Below, piece by piece: positions 36,522-45,044 of a DNA stretch of 64,000 nt (position 1 is its first letter; every line of letters begins with the position of its first letter). Made by a program: the position numbers and the translations under genes. This stretch comes from Peterkaempfera sp044755465 (GTDB taxonomy: Bacteria; Actinomycetota; Actinomycetes; Streptomycetales; Streptomycetaceae), in contig NZ_JBIVRB010000001.1 of assembly GCF_044755465.1 (NCBI RefSeq), positions 1,054,001 through 1,118,000 of the forward strand. Direction: 5' to 3'. The notes beneath the pieces were generated by a model. It worked only from the letters and a program-made list of their open reading frames with translations, made no database searches and was not told the origin of the DNA.

Positions 36522-37394
36522 ATGAGGAGCAGCAACCCGGTCTTCTCGCGGCAGGGAGCCTTCACCCGCGATACCGGTTACGCCGGGTTCGGGCCGTCGC
36601 AGTCCGCCGGGCCGCAGGCCCCGCAGAACCCCTACGTCCAGAACCCGTACGCCCAGCAGCCACCGCCGCCGCAGCAGCTCTCCGAGCAGGAGCTGCGCGA
36701 GATGTACCAGGCGCCGTCCGCCGGTCCGCTGGAGACCGGGCGGATGACCATGGACGACGTGGTGGCCCGGACGGCCATGACGCTGCTCACCCTGGTCGTC
36801 GGGGGCGCGGTGGCGTGGTTCGCCATCCCGGCCGCCAATTACGGCATCGCGTTCGTGCCGGCCATCGCCGCGTTCGTGGTCGGCATGGTGATCAGCTTCC
36901 GGCGGAGCGTCAGCCCCGCGCTGATCCTGACCTACGCGGGTCTGGAGGGTGTCTTCCTCGGCACCATCACCAAGGTCTTCAACACCTACTGGCCGGGCAT
37001 CGCGATCCAGGCGGTGCTGGGCACCGCCGCCGTCTTCGCCGGGATGCTGATCGCCTACCGCTCCGGGCGCATCCGGGTCACCGCGCGCTACCAGCGGATC
37101 GGTATGGCGGTGGCGGCCGGGTTCCTGCTGCTGGTGATGGTCAACCTGGTGGCCGGCCTGTTCGGCGCCGATCTGGGGCTGCGCTCCGGACCGCTGGGTG
37201 TCGTGGTGGGCATCCTCGGCGTCTGCCTGGGCGCCTTCTTCCTCTCGCTGGACTTCAACGAGATCGAGCAGGGCATCCGCGGCGGTGCCCCGGAGCGCGA
37301 GGCGTGGCGGGCGGCCTTCGGTCTGACCGTCTCGCTGGTCTGGATCTACCTGGAGATGCTGCGGCTGATCGCCATCCTGCGGGGCGACGACTGA
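36522..37394 (+). CDS. Bax inhibitor-1/YccA family membrane protein
   Basis: 290 aa from ATG 36522, with GGGAGGAAAC just upstream. A ~65-residue polar N-terminus rich in Gln/Pro/Tyr, then seven hydrophobic segments (MTLLTLVVGGAVAWFAI to AAFGLTVSLVWIYLEMLRLIAIL), with YAGLEGVFLGTITKVF and SLDFNEIEQGI typical of the TMBIM family. Probably a pH-sensitive calcium leak or protease-modulating protein. This is the first chromosomal gene after the island. Its stop codon lies in a tandem repeat. Confidence 0.9.
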   Translation: MRSSNPVFSRQGAFTRDTGYAGFGPSQSAGPQAPQNPYVQNPYAQQPPPPQQLSEQELREMYQAPSAGPLETGRMTMDDVVARTAMTLLTLVVGGAVAWFAIPAANYGIAFVPAIAAFVVGMVISFRRSVSPALILTYAGLEGVFLGTITKVFNTYWPGIAIQAVLGTAAVFAGMLIAYRSGRIRVTARYQRIGMAVAAGFLLLVMVNLVAGLFGADLGLRSGPLGVVVGILGVCLGAFFLSLDFNEIEQGIRGGAPEREAWRAAFGLTVSLVWIYLEMLRLIAILRGDD

Positions 37395-37467
37395 CGGCGA
37401 CGACTGACGGCGGCGACTGACGGCGGCGACTGACGGCGGCGACTGACGGCGGCGACTGACGGCGGCG
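37390..37467 (+). repeat. Six tandem 13-bp units beginning at the BI-1 stop codon
   Basis: ACTGACGGCGACG then ACTGACGGCGGCG five times. Every unit contains TGA; the gene's own stop is in the first. Confidence 0.95.
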
Positions 37468-37515
37468 ACTGATCTGGCGCGCGCCCGCCCGTACATACGG
37501 GGGCAGTCATACGGA

Positions 37516-37544
37516 GGGCCTGGGAGCCGGTGGCTCCCGGGCCC
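37516..37544 (+). terminator. BI-1 terminator hairpin
   Basis: 13-bp stem GGGCCTGGGAGCC / GGCTCCCGGGCCC with one U-G pair and a 3-nt loop. Confidence 0.75.
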
Positions 37545-37605
37545 TCGTGCGTGTGGGGGACTGACCAAGCGAGTGGGGAACGGGAGTTGGGGCGGGGAGC
37601 GCTGC

Positions 37606-37836
37606 TCAGGCGAGCTTCCGCGCGGCCCTCCGCATGTCGTGCTCGTGCACGATGGCCTTGGCGTAGCCGTACGAGATGCCGTACTCGCGGCGGAGCCAGT
37701 CGATCTTCTCCTCGCAACGCACGAGGCCGGGCCCTTCGTCGACGGCTTTCAGCCAGTCACCGATTTCACGGCCGGTGACCGCCGGGATCCTGGAGAGGAG
37801 GTTCTGGTGGGTCGCTGCGGAGTACATCAGGGACAT
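37606..37836 (-). CDS. DUF4287 small protein
   Basis: 76 aa from ATG 37836, preceded by GGAGG. The pattern IPAVTGREIGDWLKAVDE...EEKIDWLRREYGISYGYAKAIVHEHDMRRAAR matches DUF4287, a helical domain of unknown function, often found alone or joined to DUF5655. Start at 37836 preferred over a 21-residue extension because of the ribosome site. Confidence 0.85.
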   Translation of the reverse strand: MSLMYSAATHQNLLSRIPAVTGREIGDWLKAVDEGPGLVRCEEKIDWLRREYGISYGYAKAIVHEHDMRRAARKLA

Positions 37837-38024
37837 AAGCGCCTCCGGTAGAGCGTTCCGTTCTCCTACCGTGCCTGAGGTCGTAACCCTTGGCAACACT
37901 CGCCGTCGGGGCGGTGGGCGGAAAGGGACGGACGGTCCTCGTTGCCGCCTCCCTACCCACCCCCCGCGCGGTTGACGCCTGGAAGCGGAGGGAGTCCGGT
38001 CGATTGCCCGGTTACGCTCCCTCC

Positions 38025-38402
38025 ATGCCCGATCCCGTTCCCCTTCTCACCGCAGTCGACCGGCTGGCCGATCGTTTCCGCTCCATGCCGCAGAGCAGGC
38101 TGCTCGCCCCCGTACCGGGCCACCCCTCGCGGGCCACAGCGGCGCTGGCGCTGGCCCGTCGGCTGGCGGCGGACGCACAGGCCGTGGAGCAGGACGGCGC
38201 CGGGCTGCTCCGCGCGCTGCCGGACGCCGGGCCCTTCGCGGCGGGCGACCAGCTCGCGGTGGCCGGCCACGACCTGGCGGTGGCGCTGGCCGGACTGCCC
38301 GGCGACGCACCGGTCACCACGCGCGAGGGCGCCCGCGCCGCCGCGTCCGGCGTCCTGGCGGACGCGGTCGCGGCGGTGGGCGCCCTGGCGAAACTGGTCT
38401 GA
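38025..38402 (+). CDS. Hypothetical Ala-rich helical protein
   Basis: 125 aa from ATG 38025; TACGCT at 38013-38018 lies 6 nt upstream, so leaderless expression is likely. Sequence is helical, Ala/Leu/Asp-rich (LLTAVDRLADRFRSMPQSRLL, ALALARRLAADAQAVEQDGAGLLRAL) with no motif I recognise. Coding is supported by strong GC3 and by the promoter spacing. Its stop codon starts an 18-bp tandem repeat. Confidence 0.7.
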   Translation: MPDPVPLLTAVDRLADRFRSMPQSRLLAPVPGHPSRATAALALARRLAADAQAVEQDGAGLLRALPDAGPFAAGDQLAVAGHDLAVALAGLPGDAPVTTREGARAAASGVLADAVAAVGALAKLV

Positions 38403-38468
38403 GCCGATCGGACCGTCTGAGCCGGTCGGACTGTCTGAGCCGGCCCGACCGTCTGAGCCGGCTCCGAC
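38397..38468 (+). repeat. Four tandem 18-bp units, each with an in-frame TGA
   Basis: GTCTGAGCCGATCGGACC (38397-38414) is followed by three further GTCTGAGCCG-starting units at 38415, 38433 and 38451 (last one degenerate). As 18 is a multiple of three, the TGA recurs in frame in each copy. Confidence 0.9.
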
Positions 38469-38472
38469 TACC

Positions 38473-39327
38473 TCAGAGGCTGGCCACCACCCGGTCCGCG
38501 AGGACGTACACGGTGCCCTCGCCGGTGGCGAAGGTCAGCGAGTACGAGCCGGAGAAGCGCGAGCCGCCGAGCAGCCGCACCTCGTCACCGCAGCGCACCG
38601 CCTCGATCAGCCGCTCCGCCGCCTCCCGGTCGCCGGGGGCCACGCACAGCGTGGTGCCGTCCGCGAAGGCGTAGACATCCAGGGTGCCCAGCGGGCCGGG
38701 GCGGACGTCGGTGAGCGCGGTGCCCTCGCCGGCGAGCCGGTTGAGGGTGCTGTCGGTCCACTCGCGGGACGGCGCCTGGGAGGGCACGAAGTCCGGGTGG
38801 GAGGGGTGGCGGCGCGGGTCCGGGGCGGGCTCCGCCTGCACCTCCAGGTCGGCGGGGGCGCCGGCGGCGCTCTGCACCGGGTGGCCGGTACGCATCCCGT
38901 TGCCCTCCGCGATCAGCTCCTCCAGTGCCGAGCGCAGCGCGTCCGCGAACTCCGGGTCCATCCGCTCGGTGGCGGTACGGGGGAAGTCCTCCGCGCTCTC
39001 CGGGGCGTCCTGCGGGCCGGTCGGCCGGGGGAAGTACAGCGGCCAGCCGTCCACCGGGTCGGCGCCGTGGAACGGCTGGTCGAACAGTGGGCCGTCCTCC
39101 GCCGACCGGGCCTCCTGCTCCGCCCAGAAGGCCCGCGCCTCGGCGATCTCCCGCTCCCGGTCCTCGGCCAGCGCCTCGGCCACCGCCCGCCGGATCACGG
39201 CGTCGTCCACGGTCGCGGCCGGCGCCTGGGTGGCGTCCAGGCGGCGGGTCAGGCCGCGTACATGGACCAGCACTCCTGCGGTGAGGACCAGCAGGAGCAG
39301 CAGCAAGGCGGTGTACACGGCGTTCAC
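38473..39327 (-). CDS. Membrane-anchored hypothetical protein
   Basis: 284 aa from GTG 39327 with GAGGAG upstream; the 73-residue longer frame is rejected. One N-terminal transmembrane helix (AVYTALLLLLLVLTAGVLVHV), an Arg/Glu coiled-coil-like stretch (~25-70), a Pro/Glu-rich middle, and a small C-terminal beta domain (LGTLDVYAFADGTTLCVAPGDREAAERL ... YSLTFATGEGTVYVLADRVV). No known family recognised. Convergent with the previous gene. Confidence 0.72.
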   Translation of the reverse strand: MNAVYTALLLLLLVLTAGVLVHVRGLTRRLDATQAPAATVDDAVIRRAVAEALAEDREREIAEARAFWAEQEARSAEDGPLFDQPFHGADPVDGWPLYFPRPTGPQDAPESAEDFPRTATERMDPEFADALRSALEELIAEGNGMRTGHPVQSAAGAPADLEVQAEPAPDPRRHPSHPDFVPSQAPSREWTDSTLNRLAGEGTALTDVRPGPLGTLDVYAFADGTTLCVAPGDREAAERLIEAVRCGDEVRLLGGSRFSGSYSLTFATGEGTVYVLADRVVASL

Positions 39328-39673
39328 GGAACGTACTCCTCGCACGGAGCTGAACGGGGGATCACCCACCACAGTGCCGCATGTGTGCGCGTGACGGCAG
39401 GGTAAGGAGTCACCTTCGTGAGTGAGCTGTGACCTTGTCCACGTCCGGACGGCCGGGGATGGTATACGCTCCGCAGCCGATCGGCTTCTGCCGGTGGATC
39501 GAAAAGCGTCGAAACCATAGGAAGAGGGCTGGATCACCATCTCCATGTGATCCAGCCCTCAAACACGAACCGTCACTCCGAACGGGTGATTCCGCAGCCC
39601 CGATCCGGCCCCGAATCCGGCGCGCCCGGCCCCCAATCCGGCGCGCCCGCCCCCGAATCCGGCCCCGCTCGGC
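39328..39673. other. 346-bp intergenic region between two minus-strand genes
   Basis: Holds the thiolase terminator (39524-39560) and, next to the thiolase stop, a run of imperfect repeats of CCCCGAATCCGGCGCGCCCG-like sequence (39597-39666). The part before 39420 contains the promoter of the membrane-anchored gene. Confidence 0.5.
39524..39560 (-). terminator. Thiolase terminator
   Basis: Perfect 14-bp stem GAGGGCTGGATCAC / GTGATCCAGCCCTC with 9-nt loop. Read in the direction of the thiolase transcript it is followed by TTCCTAT. Confidence 0.85.
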
Positions 39674-40894
39674 TCAGCTCAGCCGCTCGAGCACCATCGC
39701 CATGCCCTGCCCGCCGCCCACGCACATGGTCTCCAGGCCGAACTGCTTGTCGTGCCACTGGAGCGAGTTGATCAGCGTGGTGGTGATCCGGGCGCCGGTC
39801 ATCCCGAAGGGGTGGCCGACCGCGATGGCCCCGCCGTTGACGTTCAGCCGGTCCAGGTCGACGCCCAGCTCCCGGTACGAGGGGATGACCTGGGCGGCGA
39901 ACGCCTCGTTCAGCTCCACCAGGTCGATGTCCCCGATGGTCATCCCGGCCCGCCGCAGCGCCTGCCGGGACGCCTCCACCGGGCCGAAGCCCATGATCTC
40001 CGGCGAGAGGCCGGAGACCCCGGTGGAGACCACCCGGGCCAGCGGGGTGATGCCCAGCTCCCGGGCCTTGGTGTCGGACATCACCACCAGCGCGGCGGCG
40101 CCGTCGTTCAGCGGGCAGCAGTTGCCGGCCGTCACCGTGCCGTCCGGGCGGAAGACCGGCTTGAGCCCGGAGACGCCCTCCAGGGTGACCCCGGCGCGCG
40201 GCCCGTCGTCGGCGCCGACCACGGTGCCGTCCGGGGTGGTGACCGGGGTGATCTCCCGGGCCCAGAAGCCGTCCGCGATGGCCTTCTCGGCCAGGTTCTG
40301 CGAGCGGACGCCGAACTCGTCCTGCTCGGCCCGGGTGATCCCCTTCAGTCGGGCCAGGTTCTCGGCGGTCTGGCCCATCGGGATGTACATGTCCGGCAGC
40401 AGGCCGTCCTCGCGCGGGTCGTGCCAGCTGTCGGCGCCCTCGGCGGCGCGCTGCGCGGTACGGGACCCGGCCTCCTCGAAGACCGGGTTGCGGGTGCCCG
40501 CGATGCCGTCCGAGGTGCCCCGGGCGTAGCGGGAGACCATCTCCACGCCCGCCGAGATGAAGACGTCGCCCTCGCCGGCCCGGATGGCGTGCAGCGCCAT
40601 CCGGGTCGTCTGGAGCGAGGAGGCGCAGTAGCGGGTGATGGTGCAGCCCGGCAGGTGGTCCATGCCGAGCCGTACCGCGACGACCCGACCCAGGTTGTGG
40701 CCCTGCTCGCCGCCCGGCTGGCCGCAGCCCAGCATCAGGTCGTCGATGTCGCGCGGGTCCAGCTCCGGCACCTTGTCCAGGGCGGCGCGCACGATGTCGG
40801 CGGTCAGGTCGTCCGCGCGGACGTCCTTGAGCGAGCCCTTGACGGCCCGGCCGATCGGCGAACGGGCGGCGCTGACGATGACGGCTTCGGGCAC
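39674..40894 (-). CDS. Acetyl-CoA C-acyltransferase (thiolase)
   Basis: 406 aa from GTG 40894, with GAGGAG 6 nt upstream. Thiolase hallmarks: nucleophilic Cys in RYCASSLQTTRMA near residue 92, NEAFAAQ, GGAIAVGHPFGMTGAR with catalytic His, and C-terminal CVGGGQGMAMV with the second Cys. Catalyses reversible thiolytic cleavage of 3-oxoacyl-CoA in fatty-acid breakdown or makes acetoacetyl-CoA. Transcribed in the same direction as, and 40 nt after, the SGNH hydrolase gene. Confidence 0.95.
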   Translation of the reverse strand: MPEAVIVSAARSPIGRAVKGSLKDVRADDLTADIVRAALDKVPELDPRDIDDLMLGCGQPGGEQGHNLGRVVAVRLGMDHLPGCTITRYCASSLQTTRMALHAIRAGEGDVFISAGVEMVSRYARGTSDGIAGTRNPVFEEAGSRTAQRAAEGADSWHDPREDGLLPDMYIPMGQTAENLARLKGITRAEQDEFGVRSQNLAEKAIADGFWAREITPVTTPDGTVVGADDGPRAGVTLEGVSGLKPVFRPDGTVTAGNCCPLNDGAAALVVMSDTKARELGITPLARVVSTGVSGLSPEIMGFGPVEASRQALRRAGMTIGDIDLVELNEAFAAQVIPSYRELGVDLDRLNVNGGAIAVGHPFGMTGARITTTLINSLQWHDKQFGLETMCVGGGQGMAMVLERLS

Positions 40895-40934
40895 GGTGAC
40901 TCCTCGACGAGCGTACGGGCGGTTCCGCCGCAAG

Positions 40935-42011
40935 CTACCGGTTGGTATTGCGGTCGTCACCCAGCGCGGCGTGTGAGCTGGGCGACGTTCCGTCCGCCGG
41001 GGCGGGCCCGGCGGTGGGCGGCGGCACCGGCAGCCGGTGCCGTCTGCGGTTCCTGAGCAGCGCCCAGTGGCCCAGCGGAACGCTGTGCGAGCCGCCCCGG
41101 ACGGCCGCCGCGACCTCCGTACCGGCCCGGCCCGCCGCCTCGGCCGCGGCCACCGCCACCGGCAGCACCACCTCGCCGCGCGACACGTCCGGCCGCTCCT
41201 CCTCCGGCCACAGTCCCAGGGTCGCGCAGAGCGACGGCAGTACGGCCATCGCGGCGGTGGCGTAGCCCTGCGCGGAGGGGTGGTAGCGGTCGGCGGCGAA
41301 CAGCTCCCGGCGGGTGGCGAACTCCGGGCCGAGCAGCGAGCCCAGCGACACGCTGCGTGCCCCGGCCTCCACCACCGCTATGGTCTGCGCCGCCGCCAGC
41401 TGGCGGCTCAGCCGCCGGGCGACCCAGCGCAGCGGCGGCCGTACCGGCTCGATGGTGCCCAGGTCGGGACAGGTGGCGACCACCACCTCGCAGCCGGCCG
41501 CGCGCAGCCGGCGCACCGCCTCGCCGAGCAGCCGGACGGATTCCACCAGCGGCATCCGATGGGTCACGTCATTGGCGCCGATGATGATCACCGCCACATC
41601 GGGGACGGTCTCCAGCGCCAGGTCCACCTGCCGTTCCAGGTCGCTGGACCGGGCACCGGACAGCGCCACGTTCACCAGCCGCACCCGTCGCTCCGCGACC
41701 GACGCCAGCCCGGCCGCCAGCAGCGCGCCCGGTGTCTCATGGCCGCGCAGCACGCCGAGCCCGGCCGCCGTGGAGTCCCCGAGGAACGCCAGCACCAGCG
41801 GCGGCGAGGCCGCCCCGGGGCCGTCCGCGAACGCCCCGCCGTAGACGCCGTCCGCCTTGGGCGGCTCACCGCCGAGCGCCCCCACCGCCCGCTCCGCGAA
41901 CTTGACCTCGGTGACCAGCAGCCCGACCACCCCGACGCCCAGCAGCCCGATCCCGCCGCCGCCGTAGGCGGCAGCCGCCGCGATCCGCCGCGCCACCCGT
42001 GCCCGCGACAT
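40935..42011 (-). CDS. SGNH/GDSL hydrolase, membrane-anchored
   Basis: 358 aa. One N-terminal hydrophobic segment (GGGGIGLLGVGVVGLLVTEV) anchors or exports it. SGNH blocks: I, LAFLGDSTAAGLGV with nucleophilic Ser; II, Gly in NVALSGARSSDL; III, IIIGANDVTH with Asn; V, DRYHPSAQGY with Asp and His. An esterase or lipase of unknown substrate acting at the membrane or cell wall. A basic, Pro-rich C-terminal tail follows the catalytic domain. Divergent from cystathionine beta-synthase. Confidence 0.9.
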   Translation of the reverse strand: MSRARVARRIAAAAAYGGGGIGLLGVGVVGLLVTEVKFAERAVGALGGEPPKADGVYGGAFADGPGAASPPLVLAFLGDSTAAGLGVLRGHETPGALLAAGLASVAERRVRLVNVALSGARSSDLERQVDLALETVPDVAVIIIGANDVTHRMPLVESVRLLGEAVRRLRAAGCEVVVATCPDLGTIEPVRPPLRWVARRLSRQLAAAQTIAVVEAGARSVSLGSLLGPEFATRRELFAADRYHPSAQGYATAAMAVLPSLCATLGLWPEEERPDVSRGEVVLPVAVAAAEAAGRAGTEVAAAVRGGSHSVPLGHWALLRNRRRHRLPVPPPTAGPAPADGTSPSSHAALGDDRNTNR

Positions 42012-42216
42012 CCATCGACCCCCTCACCCTGCTAGCGGCCCGATCTCTCACAGCCTGCATACCCAGCGCTGCCGCCGACTACCGTCCGTACGGCCGGTGA
42101 TCACCCGGCGTGGCCCGGACCTCGGCGTATCGCTGTCCGCCCCTCTACGCTGACCGATACAGAAACCCTGCACCGCAACTCTGTGTGCAGGTGTTCCACG
42201 ACTCGGGAGGATCCCC

Positions 42217-43614
42217 GTGCGGTACCACGATTCGATCATCGAGCTGGTCGGCGACACGCCCCTGGTGAAGCTCAACCGCGTCACCGAGGGCATCAGCGCC
42301 ACCGTGCTGGCCAAGGTCGAGTACTTCAACCCCGGTGGCTCGGTGAAGGACCGCATCGCCATGCGGATGATCGAGGCGGCCGAGGCGTCGGGGGCGCTGC
42401 GGCCCGGCGGCACCATCGTCGAGCCCACGTCCGGCAACACCGGGATCGGCCTGGCCATCGTGGCGCAGCAGAAGGGGTACCACTGCATCTTCGTCTGCCC
42501 GGACAAGGTCTCGGCCGACAAGATCAACACGCTGCGGGCGTACGGCGCCGAGGTGGTGGTCTGCCCGACCGCCGTCGCCCCCGAGCACCCCGACTCGTAC
42601 TACAACGTCTCCGACCGCCTGGTCCGGGAGACGCCCGGCGCCTGGAAGCCCGACCAGTACTCCAACCCGGAGAACCCCGCCTCGCACTACCACTCCACCG
42701 GCCCCGAGCTGTGGCAGCAGACCGACGGCCGGATCACCCACTTCGTGGCCGGCGTCGGCACCGGCGGCACCATCTCCGGCACCGGCCGCTACCTCAAGGA
42801 GGTCTCCGAGGGCCGGGTGCGGGTGGTCGGCGCCGACCCGGAGGGCTCGGTGTACTCCGGCGGCAGCGGCCGCCCGTACCTGGTCGAGGGCGTCGGCGAG
42901 GACTTCTGGCCGACCGCGTACGACCGCGGCGTCGCGGACGAGATCGTCGCCGTCTCCGACAAGGACTCCTTCCGGATGACCCGGCGCCTCGCCAAGGAGG
43001 AGGGGCTGCTGGTCGGCGGCTCCTGCGGCATGGCCGTGGTCGCCGCGCTGGAGGTCGCCCGCCGGCTCGGTCCGGACGACGTGGTCGTGGTGCTGCTGCC
43101 GGACGGCGGCCGGGGCTACCTCTCGAAGATCTTCAACGACGAGTGGATGGCGGACTACGGCTTCCTCTCCTCGCCCACCGAGGAGGCCACCGTGGCCGAC
43201 GTCCTCGCCCGCAAGGACGCGGTGGAGCACGGCGGCATCCCGCAGTTCGTGCACATGCACCCCAGCGAGACCGTGGGCGAGGCGGTTCAGGTGCTGCGCG
43301 AGTACGGCGTCTCCCAGATGCCGGTGGTCTCGCCCGGCGCCGGGCACCCCGATGTGATGGCCGGTGAGGTGATCGGCTCGGTGGTGGAGCGGGAGCTGCT
43401 GGACGGCCTCTTCGCGCAGCGGGTGCAGTTGGGCGACCCGCTGGAGAAGCACATGTCGGTGCCGCTGCCGGTGGTCGGCTCCGGCGAGTCCGTCACCCGG
43501 CTGATGGGGGTGCTGGAACGGGCGGACGCCGCCGTGGTGCTGGTCGACGGTAAGCCGCAGGGCATCGTCACCCGGCAGGACCTGCTGGCCTTCATGGCCG
43601 ACCGTGCACACTGA
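42217..43614 (+). CDS. cbs: Cystathionine beta-synthase with CBS-domain pair
   Basis: 465 aa from GTG 42217, preceded by GGGAGG. Fold-type II PLP enzyme: PLP lysine in NPGGSVKDRIAMRM near residue 44, EPTSGNTGIGLAI, GVGTGGTISGTGRYL, and GSCGMAVVAAL. The C-terminal ~130 residues form two CBS domains (TVADVLARKD... VGEAVQVLREYGVSQMPVV and LMGVLERADAAVVLVDGKPQGIVTRQDLL) that bind adenosyl compounds in relatives. Condenses serine (or O-acetylserine) with homocysteine; pairs with the gamma-synthase/lyase at 55.2 kb for transsulfuration. Confidence 0.93.
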   Translation: MRYHDSIIELVGDTPLVKLNRVTEGISATVLAKVEYFNPGGSVKDRIAMRMIEAAEASGALRPGGTIVEPTSGNTGIGLAIVAQQKGYHCIFVCPDKVSADKINTLRAYGAEVVVCPTAVAPEHPDSYYNVSDRLVRETPGAWKPDQYSNPENPASHYHSTGPELWQQTDGRITHFVAGVGTGGTISGTGRYLKEVSEGRVRVVGADPEGSVYSGGSGRPYLVEGVGEDFWPTAYDRGVADEIVAVSDKDSFRMTRRLAKEEGLLVGGSCGMAVVAALEVARRLGPDDVVVVLLPDGGRGYLSKIFNDEWMADYGFLSSPTEEATVADVLARKDAVEHGGIPQFVHMHPSETVGEAVQVLREYGVSQMPVVSPGAGHPDVMAGEVIGSVVERELLDGLFAQRVQLGDPLEKHMSVPLPVVGSGESVTRLMGVLERADAAVVLVDGKPQGIVTRQDLLAFMADRAH

Positions 43615-43953
43615 TCGGCCGTCGGGCGCACACGACTTCGCCCCGGAAGTGGTACACCGGCGACATGTGTACGCAGCATGCGCTTAACACGGGACCGTCA
43701 TCGTAGGGAGCACGGCAACACGCCGAACAGAGCACGGTGGCGGTGGCTGGCGGGAGCGGCTCCCCGGCAGTGCGGCCACCGGCGGGACGCGCCGGCCGGC
43801 CCTGACCCGGCCAGCCGCGTCCGTTCGCGGGGGGCGCCGTCGTCCCGCCCCTGGTGGTCCCGACCGACCACCGGGGTGCGGCGGCCCCCGCGGACACCAG
43901 CGCACCGCGAGGTGCGCCTCCGTCCCTCCCGGGTGGGGGAGCGGCACGGAGCA

Positions 43954-43990
43954 CAGCAGGGCCGGTCCCGACCCGGGACCGGCCCTGCTG
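43954..43990. terminator. Perfect 17-bp hairpin before the repeat array
   Basis: CAGCAGGGCCGGTCCCG / CGGGACCGGCCCTGCTG with a 3-nt loop. 340 nt after the cbs stop, so either a distal terminator or a structural element of the repeat locus. Confidence 0.65.
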
Positions 43991-44017
43991 CGCGCCCACC
44001 GGCCGGGCAGCCCCCGT

Positions 44018-44435
44018 CAGGGGCGCGAGCAACCCCACCAAACCCGCACCAAGCCCCCGTGCCCAGCCCGGCACCCCCGTCAGGGGCGCGAGGAACTGCG
44101 CGAACAACCCCACCAAACCCGCACCAAGCCCCCGTGCCCAGCCCGGCACCCCCTTCAGGGGCGCGGGGAANNNNNNNNNNNNNNNNNNNNNNNNNNNNNN
44201 NNNNNNNNNNNNNNNNNNNNNNNNNNNNNNNNNNNNNNNNNNNNNNNNNNNNNNNNNNNNNNNNNNGGAACTGCGCGAACAACCCCACCAAACCCGCACC
44301 AGGCCCCCGTGCCCAGCCCGGCACCCCCGTCAGGGGCGCGGGGAACTGCGCGAACAACCCCACCAAACCCGCACCAGGCCCCCGTGCCCAGCCCGGCACC
44401 CCCGTCAGGGGCGCGGGGAACTGCGCGAACAACCC
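44018..44435. repeat. Second array of the dispersed repeat, 75-bp period
   Basis: CAGGGGCGCG-led cores at 44018 (12 bp shorter), 44081, 44156, then after the gap 44331 and 44406, spaced 75 bp where complete. The core GGAACTGCGCGAACAACCCC is the same as at 16 kb, but the inter-core part (ACCAAACCCGCACCA, CCCCGTGCCCAGCCCGGCAC) is different. The array lies between the convergent cbs and LADTG genes. Confidence 0.93.
44171..44266. other. Assembly gap (96 Ns)
   Basis: The gap falls inside the tandem array. The cores on either side are 175 nt apart, not a multiple of 75, so the written gap length is not the true distance. Confidence 0.98.
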
Positions 44436-44570
44436 CACCGAGCCCGCACCAAGCCCCAAAAGCCAAAGAACCCGCACACCAAAATCAGCGCCCCGCAACG
44501 CCGCACCCAGCGGAGCGCGAGTACCACCAACGCCCCCGGCCCAGCCCCCGAAGCCCAGCCCCGAGGCCCG

Positions 44571-44891
44571 TCAGGCCGCGTCCTCCACCTCACGCCGCCG
44601 CAGGGCGTACAGCAGCCCCCCGCCGACCACCAGGAACGCCGTACCGCCCAGCAGATAGGGCGTCGTCCGCACACTGCCGGTGTCGGCCAGCCGCAGCCCC
44701 TCCACGCCCGCCCCCGCCGCCGCAACGGCAGGCCGCGCGGCCGGGACCGGCTTCGCCGCCGCGACCTCCTCGGAGCCCGTGGAAGCAGCCGAAGCCACCG
44801 GCCCCAGGACCAGGGCGAGCAGCACCGCACCGCCGACCGACGCCCCGGCGATCGCCAGCGGACTGTGCTTCGCCACGTGTCGCCGGGCCAC
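44571..44891 (-). CDS. Small LAxTG sortase substrate
   Basis: 106 aa from GTG 44891, preceded by GAGGAGG. Short N-terminal hydrophobic segment (AGASVGGAVLLALVLGPVASA) as signal peptide, a ~25-residue Ala/Pro/Val linker, the sorting motif LADTG at residues ~68-72, a hydrophobic helix (YLLGGTAFLVVGGGLLYAL) and a basic RRR tail. LAxTG is the motif used by class E sortases of Streptomyces, as in long chaplins. The mature exposed part is only ~30 residues, so this may be a minimal wall-anchored peptide. No sortase gene is nearby. Confidence 0.82.
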   Translation of the reverse strand: MARRHVAKHSPLAIAGASVGGAVLLALVLGPVASAASTGSEEVAAAKPVPAARPAVAAAGAGVEGLRLADTGSVRTTPYLLGGTAFLVVGGGLLYALRRREVEDAA

Positions 44892-45044
44892 CGGTGCCTC
44901 CTCACGTCGTGTCCGGCCCGCTCGGGCCGTCCGCACGATCGTAGTGAGCCCGCGCCCGGATGGGTAGCCGAAGCCCGGTTGGGTAGCCGAAGCCCGGATC
45001 GGCCGGTGCCGCACCCGGCCCGCCACTGGCCTACCCTCACTTGC

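Larger units (their letters stand above)
43615..44570. other. 956-bp gene-free region with hairpin, repeat array and sequence gap
   Basis: No gene is supported. After the cbs stop come ~340 nt of GC-rich DNA, a perfect hairpin at 43954-43990, the repeat array from 44018, and Ns at 44171-44266. Apparent open frames across this region are reading through repeats. Confidence 0.7.

Noticed and set aside
43592..44299. Open frames running through the N gap
   Set aside because: Translations are reiterated Ala/Pro/Gly sequence from the 75-bp repeat, and the frame crosses undefined bases.
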